Part shown: one piece after another, positions 1 through 8,800 of the stretch | Layout: each line of letters starts with the position of its first letter | Numbering within the stretch: position 1 is the stretch's first letter | Assembly (NCBI GenBank): GCA_029202525.1 | Contig: CP119325.1 | Span: 2,206,001-2,270,000 of the forward strand | Source of the DNA: Candidatus Pseudomonas phytovorans | GTDB taxonomy: Bacteria > Pseudomonadota > Gammaproteobacteria > Pseudomonadales > Pseudomonadaceae | Length of the DNA stretch: 64,000 nt | Reading direction: 5' to 3' | The notes under the pieces: generated by a model | Told to the model about the DNA's origin: nothing | The model's input: the letters and a program-made list of their open reading frames with translations, nothing else | Databases searched by the model: none | Translations under genes and position numbers: made by a program

Positions 1-24
1 CGTGAGGGCCAACTGCCACGGTAG
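1..24 (+). CDS. Possible C-terminal tail of an upstream gene
   Basis: Reading frame 1 is open from the window edge and ends in TAG at 22-24, encoding REGQLPR. The next gene starts shortly after on the same strand, so this is plausibly the end of the preceding gene of the glycan cluster. Eight codons are too few to identify a product, and chance cannot be excluded. Confidence 0.25.
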   Translation, partial: REGQLPR

Positions 25-81
25 CTCATGTACTTATTCATCAGCGAAATACGTAGCGGTCGCTGTGTAAGGAAACCGGAT

Positions 82-1071
82 ATGCGATCAATGAACAAAC
101 TTTCCACGATAGACCAGCCTGTTGTCATTTATGGCGGCGGTCAGATAGGTGTTGGCTTTTGTCGGCGTTTGCTGCAAGGCGGTGTGAATGTTTGCGCCAT
201 CATTGATCGCAATCCGGAAGGCGTAACGAATTCGCCCGTGCCGGTGATGACGGTGGAAGCGTGCATTCAGAAGAACAGGAGTGCACGGGTTTTTGTGGCA
301 ATAGGAAATGGCCTTGCCCACCCCCCAATTGCGCGTACCTTGCGAAGTGTCGGCTTTACGCGGATATTGCACTTGCCCGCGTTTCTTCGTGGAGAAAAAG
401 CGGCCGCCATGACGCGCGCATGGAACGCATTTTACTCGGGTGATCATGCGGTGCCGTTCGCCAATTTTGACGAGCTGTATACTGTGCGTGCGGGTGACTA
501 CCTATTGAGCGCATTGGCAGACTACGTGACTGCCATTGTGCACAAGGACTATGTCTATACCGTAAGGCGATCTTACGATGGAATCGATCACGATTACGCT
601 GACTACTTCAAGTGGAAGAACCAGGAACAGGACGTTATCGACAAGGCGACCAATGTTCGGCTGGATGACCCGGTGGTCAAGGACCTGCTTCCTTTCGAGG
701 CATTGTTTACCCGCGAGCAGATGGACTTTTACCACGCGAAAACCTTTTTCGATATGGGGGACTACTATCGAGAGGCCGCGTCTGTGGCTGTGTTTGATAG
801 CGCCGCGCATCGTTTCAATATTCTCGATGGCTCTCATCGCGCCTTCTATCTGGAGCGCCAGGGATTCGAGGGTATTCCGCTTAAAATGAAGCGAGAAGAG
901 TGGGAGGCGTATTTCAGAGAGCGCCAGGCTCAAGCGCTGATGGATTATTGCAGGCAGCTGCAATCGCTGCCAACGGTCGTTAAACACCCAGCTTTCATGT
1001 CATTCCCCGTATGCGAGCGTGAGCCAGACGCTGACTTCTTGCACCTGCTCAAGGGAGTATGTCCGGTATGA
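82..1071 (+). CDS. Unknown protein with Rossmann-like N-terminus and G-x-HR domain (329 aa)
   Basis: I do not recognise this family. Residues about 12-100 look like a PglD-like or CoA-binding Rossmann fold: VVIYGGGQIG is followed by a short beta strand ending in IIDR. The C-terminal half carries FNILDGSHRAFYLE, which resembles the G-x-HR core of ParB/sulfiredoxin-like folds. The start at 82 has an AAGGA ribosome site at 69-73, eight bases away; the ATG at 28 has no such site. It overlaps the next gene by ATGA, so the two are translationally coupled. The next gene is a diverged paralogue. Given the methyltransferase, epimerase and glycosyltransferase neighbours, a role in making or attaching a surface glycan is inferred, not shown. 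Confidence 0.75.
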   Translation: MRSMNKLSTIDQPVVIYGGGQIGVGFCRRLLQGGVNVCAIIDRNPEGVTNSPVPVMTVEACIQKNRSARVFVAIGNGLAHPPIARTLRSVGFTRILHLPAFLRGEKAAAMTRAWNAFYSGDHAVPFANFDELYTVRAGDYLLSALADYVTAIVHKDYVYTVRRSYDGIDHDYADYFKWKNQEQDVIDKATNVRLDDPVVKDLLPFEALFTREQMDFYHAKTFFDMGDYYREAASVAVFDSAAHRFNILDGSHRAFYLERQGFEGIPLKMKREEWEAYFRERQAQALMDYCRQLQSLPTVVKHPAFMSFPVCEREPDADFLHLLKGVCPV

Positions 1072-2348
1072 TGTGGACTGCCGAGACGCCAATAGTTCTG
1101 TACGGTGCCGCCCATCGCGGGACGATGGTCTCGCGCTATCTCAGGGCTGGCTGCAATGTCACAGGTTTTATTGATAAGCGTGCCGCCGAGATAGAGCGTC
1201 ACGAAGGATTGCCGGTCACAAGTGTCGGGCGTGCAGACAAGTCTGCGCTCGTGATCATCTGCGTAAACAACATTTTTGAGCACGAAAGCATTGCGCTTGG
1301 CTTGGCTGCTGAAGGGTTCGAGCGGGTCGTTTTTTGCCCGGTGAATGGCTCCAACATGTCGTGGCGATCTGCTGAAGACCGGGCGCACATGGCAAGGCTG
1401 CATGACGATATCATCGACGAACACCTGACCTTGCCCGTTGAGATCCCCGCAGTGAGAGGGCTTTTCCATCCAGAATACAAGGATGATGCGCTAATCAGCG
1501 CCGAGTCGGGGGAAGTATTGGCGTGGATACCTGCCTTGTTGGTCTGTGCACGTCGACACGGTAATGGGCTGTTCCAGGACAGTCCGGTGTTTACCCTGTT
1601 CCCGTACCTGGAGCTGTTCAAGTGGTTCGACGGTGAGGCTGGCGCAACACCGGATCACTACATGGATCTGTACTGCCGCAACGCGGCTGATCAATTTGGT
1701 ATTGCGCAAACCCCTGCGTGGGTGGATAACGTGCTGAGAAGCCGCAGGCAGGTATATGAGCGCATGCGGCAAACGGAGTCCATCGATCCTCTGTTCTTCT
1801 TGAACCATGCGGTGAAGGCGGACTGGAACAGTGATGAACACCACTTCAACATGGACAGCGGCAAACACCGTGCTGCTTTCCAGATTCATCGCAAGCGATC
1901 ACTGGTTCCGCTCAAACTGTCGAATGCGGACTATGAGGCCTACCTGAATCGCCCCGCTTTGGAAGCGCTGATCGATTGCATGGTGCGATCAGGTATCACC
2001 GAGCTGCCCTATCCGGTCATGCACTCGTATTTTCTGCGGGTCCCGTATCTGGCAGAAAATGCCTACTATGAAACGTTGCTGAAGTTGTGCCGTGTGCTGG
2101 TACTGAAAAACTTCAAAGAAACTGGCAGGGTCAGCCTTCGCGGTGTTCACCTACGGGTAGAAAGCGCTGATGTCGAGCCGCTGGCACAAGCGTTTGCGCT
2201 GCTGGGCTGCTCGGTTCGCCATGGGTATCAAGAAAGCGAGTTTGATCGAGGTGTCAGGGATTTGTACCGCATATCCGACCGCTTCGCTCGGGCGCACTCT
2301 GCGCGCGAAGGGTATGACTTTTTACTGGATGAGTGGGTGGCTCGATAA
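1068..2348 (+). CDS. Unknown protein, paralogue of the preceding gene (426 aa)
   Basis: The product has the same architecture as the gene before it. An N-terminal Rossmann-like module (IVLYGAAHRG, then TGFIDK) is followed by a region with FNMDSGKHRAAFQIH, matching FNILDGSHRAFYLE in the neighbour, and then about 130 extra C-terminal residues of unknown type. I chose the ATG at 1068 because it forms an ATGA overlap with the upstream stop and lies ten bases after AAGGGAG (1051-1057); the ATG at 1059 is too close to that site. The stop overlaps the next start as TAATG. The function is unknown. Duplicate G-x-HR proteins side by side suggest two related steps or two subunits. Confidence 0.75.
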   Translation: MMWTAETPIVLYGAAHRGTMVSRYLRAGCNVTGFIDKRAAEIERHEGLPVTSVGRADKSALVIICVNNIFEHESIALGLAAEGFERVVFCPVNGSNMSWRSAEDRAHMARLHDDIIDEHLTLPVEIPAVRGLFHPEYKDDALISAESGEVLAWIPALLVCARRHGNGLFQDSPVFTLFPYLELFKWFDGEAGATPDHYMDLYCRNAADQFGIAQTPAWVDNVLRSRRQVYERMRQTESIDPLFFLNHAVKADWNSDEHHFNMDSGKHRAAFQIHRKRSLVPLKLSNADYEAYLNRPALEALIDCMVRSGITELPYPVMHSYFLRVPYLAENAYYETLLKLCRVLVLKNFKETGRVSLRGVHLRVESADVEPLAQAFALLGCSVRHGYQESEFDRGVRDLYRISDRFARAHSAREGYDFLLDEWVAR

Positions 2349-3262
2349 TGCGTGCGCAACTGATTGATGTGTGTGCGAAGCCAGACTTGCAAGAGCAGGT
2401 TGATGAGGCTATCCGGCGAATGGAGCAACACTGCCCAGTACGCGTTATGTTCTATTCGTTGATGGGATCTATTCCTCTGGGCATGGGGAATGCTTCGTCT
2501 GATTATGATTTGCTGGCATTTTACGAGCCGCAGCGGGCAATCACTTCCAGGCAGTACGATGTAATCAATAACAAAACGCCGCTGCTAGGTGCGGAGCACA
2601 TCGCAGGGCAGGTGAACTTGTTGCTTGCTGATGTTGAGCTGTGTTCCTTGAAATTTGCGGATATGCCAGAGGCTGAATTTTCTCAGGCATACCCTTACCA
2701 CCTGAACTCTCTGACCGTCCATGATGCCGCGTTCGATATCGCTGTGCTGCCGGGGAGCAGTTCTCCAAAGGTTGCTTCTATTTTTTCTGATATGTTCTAT
2801 TACGGCAACGGTGTGCTCACGGATCGATCGGGTAGCGTTCGCGAAAATTTCTCAGAGATGAAAAGCCTTCTTCGAATCTATGATTTTTGCAAGCGTCGGT
2901 TTGTTACGACCTTCGGGCGGCTTCAGCACTATCTTGTCGATACGGGCAATGTCAGGCTGCGAACTTATTTGCAAAGCATCAACGATGTTTTGGCGATCGA
3001 GTATGCGCTTGATCGCCTTGAAGTACCCCCGCCAGATATTTCGGTCATGTTGAACCACCTTGATGACGCAAAGGTGTCGTGTATTGCGCGGCACTATGTA
3101 GATATCAACAGCAGCACCACGTCTGCAAAAGAAAAGCTACTGATTGATCCGAACCTAACGTTGAACCACTGGATCAGTGAGAGGCTGGAGCGCATCAGGC
3201 CGCGCTTGGTGGCATTGTACCCGCAGCGTGCCGAGGTACTGTTCAATGTCGTTATTGAGTGA
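2348..3262 (+). CDS. Nucleotidyltransferase-fold protein (304 aa)
   Basis: Residues about 35-60 contain a glycine-serine pair followed by SDYD. This matches the GS-x(9-11)-D-x-D signature of the DNA polymerase beta-like nucleotidyltransferase superfamily, whose acidic residues bind metal and NTP. No clear second domain is recognised. The start ATG at 2348 overlaps the previous stop (TAATG). The base composition is AT-richer than the flagellar genes, a sign of transfer. The context suggests transfer of a nucleotide to a sugar or protein during glycan assembly, but a MNT-type antitoxin-like or other AMPylation role cannot be excluded. Confidence 0.65.
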   Translation: MRAQLIDVCAKPDLQEQVDEAIRRMEQHCPVRVMFYSLMGSIPLGMGNASSDYDLLAFYEPQRAITSRQYDVINNKTPLLGAEHIAGQVNLLLADVELCSLKFADMPEAEFSQAYPYHLNSLTVHDAAFDIAVLPGSSSPKVASIFSDMFYYGNGVLTDRSGSVRENFSEMKSLLRIYDFCKRRFVTTFGRLQHYLVDTGNVRLRTYLQSINDVLAIEYALDRLEVPPPDISVMLNHLDDAKVSCIARHYVDINSSTTSAKEKLLIDPNLTLNHWISERLERIRPRLVALYPQRAEVLFNVVIE

Positions 3263-3343
3263 TGAATTAATTTTCCAGGTGCTTGGTATTGTTTTTTTGC
3301 GTGATGGCAATTCGTGGTCATCCCAATTGGTTAGGCAGGTAAT

Positions 3344-4666
3344 ATGATGAATGCTGGCTTGTCCTCGCTCGGCGCCAATTTTTCAGCGATGCAAAAAGGT
3401 CGCATCTATTCATTTGCACTTCCGGCTGGCGAGTGTGTGCCGGTTTGTTGGTCGGATGCGCTTCTACGTGACGCTCAAGATTCCATCGTGATAAGGCACC
3501 CGTCCCGGATGGAGGCTTTATCACGGCTGGATAATTACCCCAATATCAAGCGCTTGTTGGACTCGAACAGTGGCCTGGCCGATTTGGCGGCGTTGAAGAG
3601 GCGGGTGCTCGGCAGGTTGAGTGAGGGGTTTCATATCTTTGGGGCCTTCAAGGTCGGTTTACGGTTGGCGCTTCACGCGCAATCGCTAGGCGTTGAGGTC
3701 AAAGGTTTTCTCGACAATGACCGCTCCAAGGAGGGTGGTTCATTGGAAGGGCTGTCGATCGCTCATCCTTCCAGCCTCTCTCTTGAGAACGCGGTCGTCG
3801 TCGTCGCGAGTGGCAGGCATGGCAACGCCATTTCCAGGCAATTGAGTCAGGTGCCGGGGATTCGCCTGGTCAACATGCATGAGTTTCTATACGCACTTGA
3901 TGGCGCCGGGCCTGGTCTGGGTTGCGAGAGGTTTTCAAGTTTCGTAGAGGCGCCATTGCGTGACCCTTGGCGTTTCATCTCTGCGTTCTTGTGCCTGGAT
4001 GATGAGCCATCACGCAAGGTTTTTGATGCGTTGATCGGCATGAGGATTCGTCTCTCAATTGCGTGTGCCGAGGAGGCCAAATCGCCTTGGGATGAAGAGT
4101 ACTTCGACAAGGCATATGTCCAGCCTGAACAAGCAGCGCGCTTTGTGGACGCCGGCGCGGCAGCGGGTGACACCCTGCATCGCCTGGAGAAACACATTGG
4201 CCCGGTCGAGCAGGCCTGGCTGTTTGAGCCCGAACTGCCTGCTTATTATGAAGCGCTCAAGAGTGTCTCCGATCGGCCCAATGTCTGGCTGTTCAACATG
4301 GGGCTAGACGAAAAACCCAGCCGGGCCATCTATCAGCCTGAACTGTCGTATGACATTGCTGGGGAGTTGAGCAGTGAGGTGCCCGCGAGCATTACTTCGT
4401 TTATTCAAGGCGTACCTCTGGATGACGTGGTACCGGGCAGGGTCGGCCTGTTCAAGCTCGACATCGAGGGCATGGAAGCCGCAGCCTTGCGTGGCGCAGG
4501 CATGATTATCAAGCGCGACAAGCCCACGTTGGCGGTATGCGCTTATCACCGATCCGACGATTATTGGCGCTTGATGGATCAAGTGCAGTCCATCCGCGGC
4601 GATTACAAGGTAGGCATGCGTTTGTACGCGGATATTCTGGAAGACATCACTCTGTATTTCTATTGA
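3344..4666 (+). CDS. FkbM-family methyltransferase with N-terminal Rossmann-like module (440 aa)
   Basis: The C-terminal half (from about residue 255) shows the FkbM SAM-dependent methyltransferase pattern: FVDAGAAAGDTL as the SAM-binding loop, then LFKLDIEGMEAAALRG and KPTLAVCAYH. FkbM enzymes O-methylate sugars or polyketides. Residues about 95-175 form a second module (HIFGAFKVGL, then VKGFLDND) resembling the N-termini of the first two genes of the cluster. The start ATG at 3344 follows AGGCAGG. An 81-base AT-rich gap separates it from the previous gene and may hold a promoter, though none is clear. Most likely it methylates a glycan residue of the surface or flagellar polymer. Confidence 0.85.
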   Translation: MMNAGLSSLGANFSAMQKGRIYSFALPAGECVPVCWSDALLRDAQDSIVIRHPSRMEALSRLDNYPNIKRLLDSNSGLADLAALKRRVLGRLSEGFHIFGAFKVGLRLALHAQSLGVEVKGFLDNDRSKEGGSLEGLSIAHPSSLSLENAVVVVASGRHGNAISRQLSQVPGIRLVNMHEFLYALDGAGPGLGCERFSSFVEAPLRDPWRFISAFLCLDDEPSRKVFDALIGMRIRLSIACAEEAKSPWDEEYFDKAYVQPEQAARFVDAGAAAGDTLHRLEKHIGPVEQAWLFEPELPAYYEALKSVSDRPNVWLFNMGLDEKPSRAIYQPELSYDIAGELSSEVPASITSFIQGVPLDDVVPGRVGLFKLDIEGMEAAALRGAGMIIKRDKPTLAVCAYHRSDDYWRLMDQVQSIRGDYKVGMRLYADILEDITLYFY

Positions 4667-4723
4667 TAGGGCAGTGGCTTGGTGCCCGCCCTCGCTTACC
4701 CTGTCCATGAGTCCCTGATACCC

Positions 4724-5776
4724 ATGCCTAGTTTCTCCTTGCATTCCCCTGTCATCAGAAGCGCGCTGCATGCCATTCCCTCCACAGTGGGATTACACAG
4801 CGCGCTGGCAGGGCAGCATGTGCTGTTGACCGGCGGCACGGGTTTTTTCGGTTCATGGTTGCTGGTGTTGTTTCAACACCTTAACCAGCAAGGTGCTGGG
4901 GTGACGGTCACTGTTCTGTCACGCAATCCTTCCCGTTTTCTGGATGCACGGCCTTGCTACCGTGATTGCGCGTGGCTGCATTGGGTCGGTGGGGATGTGC
5001 GTGATCTACCGCCCATTCCGGGGCAGCCTGTGAATCTGATCATTCATGCGGCAACCGATACGTCCTCGGCTGCCCATGGCAACCCGTTGGAAATCTTCGA
5101 CACCATTGTTGGCGGTGCGCGGCGGGTGCTTGACCTGGCGGTGCGTGAGCGTGCACGCGTGCTATTCACAGGCTCAGGGGCGCAGTACGGTGCTTTACAT
5201 GGTGGGGCTGGGCAGCATGCCGGCGTTGCAGAAGGCTTCGCCGGCGCCTGTATCAGCAACAGCGCTGGGAGTGCTTATGCAGAAGGTAAGCGAGCGCAGG
5301 AAACCTTGGGCGCGATTTATGCACAGACGCACGGCATTGACGTAATCATGGCGCGCTGTTTTGCCTTTTCGGGGCCAGGTCTGCCGCTCGATGGCCATTT
5401 CGCCATTGGCAACTTTGTTCGTGACGCCCTGTTTGCGGATCAGATCGTAATCCGTTCTTGCGGGACGGCGGTCCGTAGCTATTTGCACGGTGCAGACCTG
5501 GCCGCATGGCTGCTGGTGTTGCTGGCAAGAGGCAAATCCGGTGAGGCCTACAACGTTGGCTCCGATCAGGCGATCAGTATTGCCGATCTGGCGCGTAGGG
5601 TTGTTTCGCGAGTGGCTGATGGAAAACAGGTGCGGATCATGGGTCGCGCCGAGGGTTCGGAGCGCTCCTTTTATGTCCCGGACATTGGTCATGCCCGCGA
5701 GTTGGGGCTGGACGTGTGGACCACGCTGGACCAGTCGATCGACAGCATGGCGGCCTGGGCGAAATCCCTGGGTTAA
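4724..5776 (+). CDS. NAD-dependent epimerase/dehydratase (350 aa)
   Basis: This is an extended short-chain dehydrogenase. TGGTGFFGSWL (residues about 35-45) is the NAD(P)-binding glycine motif and SAYAEGK contains the catalytic YxxxK. The C-terminal part (YNVGSDQAISI) matches sugar-nucleotide epimerase/dehydratase folds. It likely interconverts or dehydrates a nucleotide sugar for the neighbouring glycosyltransferase. The ATG at 4724 is taken as the start; an in-frame TTG at 4679 would add 15 residues. Neither start has a strong ribosome site. The exact substrate cannot be told from sequence. Confidence 0.85.
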   Translation: MPSFSLHSPVIRSALHAIPSTVGLHSALAGQHVLLTGGTGFFGSWLLVLFQHLNQQGAGVTVTVLSRNPSRFLDARPCYRDCAWLHWVGGDVRDLPPIPGQPVNLIIHAATDTSSAAHGNPLEIFDTIVGGARRVLDLAVRERARVLFTGSGAQYGALHGGAGQHAGVAEGFAGACISNSAGSAYAEGKRAQETLGAIYAQTHGIDVIMARCFAFSGPGLPLDGHFAIGNFVRDALFADQIVIRSCGTAVRSYLHGADLAAWLLVLLARGKSGEAYNVGSDQAISIADLARRVVSRVADGKQVRIMGRAEGSERSFYVPDIGHARELGLDVWTTLDQSIDSMAAWAKSLG

Positions 5777-5834
5777 TGAAATTGAATTTCAACGAGGCTG
5801 CGTGTAAGCGAGGCCGTGACAGAGGGGATGAGTG

Positions 5835-8800
5835 ATGGATTGGGCCTCAATTGCAGGCGGTAGTTGCCAGGGTACGCCTTGGCGAGTGGGTATCGCTGGG
5901 GTTCAGCTAGGGCAGGAGCAGCAGGCCTTCCTTCTGAGCGATGAGCAATGGGAAAGGCTGCAGGCTCTATTTCCACTAGGCCCGTTGCAGAAATACGGCA
6001 ATGCTAACGGCCTTCTCTTCGAACGGTTGGGTGTAACGGATTCCGTTGCTCGCTACGACAGCGTCCTTCTCATTGAGGCCGCTCAGACAACCACCGCCAA
6101 GCTTGAATTACTTTCCGGTACTCGCAGCTATCTGCTGCGGCTGGAGCGTGGGGTGGATGCCACGCAGGCGTTCAAGCAGTTTGGCAGAGTATTTTTACCC
6201 GCAGCAGAAGCTTTCACAGGCCAGCGCCTGGTGCGGCTCAATCAGCCGCTGGAACTACCCGTTACCGAATTGAATCCGCGCCCGGCTTTCAGCTCAAAGG
6301 CAAGTGTGCTTGGACGGGATGATATCGGCTTGGAGCAGGCACACTTCGCTTTGTGTGACCTTGAACCCGAATCGGCCGATTGGCTGTCACCTCAGTGGCA
6401 GTCGTGCCTTTTGTCTGGCACCGTACCTGTGCATACCGCAACCGCTACGGTGCCAGCGTGGTTTCCGGGTGATTGCTATATAGACGGGAGTGTTTTTGGC
6501 AGCAGAGAAGACTTGTTCGCTTTTCTTGATGCCATGCAGTGGGCGGAATACGAGGCGCTGGCCAGTCGTCTGCGCGCATTCCTCATGCAGGGCAGTGCCC
6601 GGCCGGATGAGCGTATTTATCCCTATACCGTCGACTACTGGATCAATGCGGTAACTTCAGCCATTGCACTGGATGCTGCCGAGGTGCGAGGCGTTGCGCC
6701 GTTGTTGAGCGTAGTGATTCCAGCCTACAACTATGGCCGGTACCTGGGTCAGGCTGTACGGTCGGTTCTGAATCAGGGTGTCGATGATATCGAGGTCCTC
6801 GTTGTGGACAATGCTTCGACGGACAACACGGCATTGGTCATGGCGGATTTTTTGTCTGACAGGCGAGTGCGCTACATGCGCAACCGACGAAATCTTGGCG
6901 CGGGTAACAGTTCTCAGAATGGCTTTTGGGCAGCCAAAGGCAAGTACATCATCCTGTTCATGGCCGACGATTTCATGAACCCAGGTCATGTGCAGCGTCT
7001 TCTACCTGCGCTGGAAAGCAATGCGCAGGTTGCTGTTGGCTACAGCCCGATCTGTTGGGTTAGCGAGCAGGGTGACGCGGTACCGGGGCCACGCCACCCG
7101 GGCCACCGTGAGGCAGATTATTCTGGTGGTCGCAATGAGGTTGCGGACCTTCTGATCCACGACAGCTACATCACCCCCTCAGCGGCCATCATTCGCAGGG
7201 ACGCCTTCTTCGAGGCATGGCGACGTGATGTCAGAATTCGCGGCTCTGGTGACTGGCAGCTCATGGTTCAGCTCGCGGAGCTTTACCCCGACTTTGCGTT
7301 CACCACTGTTCCTGGCGTGAGCTATCGCGTCCATGCTGCGCAACACTCCCATGAGTTCTATGTTTCGTCGGCACCACTGGAAGGGCATACCTGCATTCTT
7401 GAAGGCGTATTCGAGCGCGGTAACGAGGGGCGTCTGAAGGGTTGTGAGCGTGAGGTGGCTGCGCACCTGAAGCGTCGGCTTAGCCTTTATCCGCAGGAGC
7501 ATGATAAGGCGCTGGGCAAGCGGGTGCGGCAATTGTGCGGGCGCTTGGAAGCCCTGGCTCAAGATGCCGAGAGAACGCTGCTCACAATCATATTGACCAC
7601 CTATAACCGCCCCGAGCTGCTTCGGGACGCGCTGAGCAGCATTGGCCATCAGTCTTTCAGAGACTTCGATGTCGTTCTGGTCAATGACAATGGCGACCCG
7701 GTCGAGTCGCTGCTGGCCGAGTGCGATTTCCCGGTCACGTATATCCGCCAAGGCCGTAATGGCGGCCCAGCCGCAGCCCGTAATGCAGCGTTGCGTCTGG
7801 CTCGTGGTCGGTATGTCGTTTTCCTGGACGATGACGACCTGTATCTGCCGGACCACCTTGAGGTACTGGCCAAAGCGCTCGCAGCCCACCCTGATAGTGT
7901 GGTGTACACGGATGCGGTGTTCATCCAGGAAAGCATCACAGCGGACAAGCGAACCGAGGTGTCGCGTGAGCAACGCTATCCCCATGAGGCCTACTCCAGG
8001 GAGCGTTTGCTGGTCAACAACTACATCCCGATCAACACCTTTGCCTGCCCGCGCGGGCTTGCACTTGCCGTAGGGGACTTCGACGAGTCGCTGGCAGGGT
8101 TGGAGGATTGGGATTTCCTCATGCGCTTGAGTGCGCGAAGCGCGTTCCATCATATTCAGTGTGAGACGGTGCAAGTCCGTATGCGCCGGGATGACAGTGC
8201 GCCCGCACGGCGCTCCGAGCAGGCGCTGAAAGATTACCCAGCGCTCTATCAGGAATTGTATGCGCGTCATTCCGACGTCGGCAGCGAAGAAGTAAAGCGC
8301 GGGCGCCAGCAAATGCTGGATCATTTGGCTGGAAAGCCCCAGGCCTTGACACTGCAAACCTGGCTGGCCGAACGCGTGCCTGATGCCATGCAAAGCAGCC
8401 TGATCGAACAGCGCCTGCTTGCCCATCAGGGCGGCCCCGTGATCGGAATAATCGTGGTAGACACTGATGGTCATGCAGATGGGTTGAAAGCCACTCTGCA
8501 AAGCCTGGGTAGCGATCACTGCCTTTATTCCACCTTGAAAATTGTGGCGCTGACACCGGGGCAGGCGCCCGCAACTTCGGCGCAGGACAAGCTGCATTTC
8601 ATGCGCTTGACCGATGCCAGCCTGAGCGATCAGCTAAACCAGGCTGTTCAGGCCGGTGAGTTCGACTGGTTCATGCTGGTAGAGGCGGGGAGTGAGTTCA
8701 CTGCAAGTGGCTTGCTGATTGCCGCGCTTGATCTGTTGGCGGCGCCTGGCTGTCGAGCCGTTTATGGTGATGAAGGTTTGCAGTCCGCCGGGTCGGAAAT

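Noticed and set aside
7179..8597. Long minus-strand open frame opposite the giant glycosyltransferase
   Set aside because: It is the high-GC shadow of a gene with clear domains; its protein has no recognisable motif and His/Gln-rich composition typical of antisense frames.
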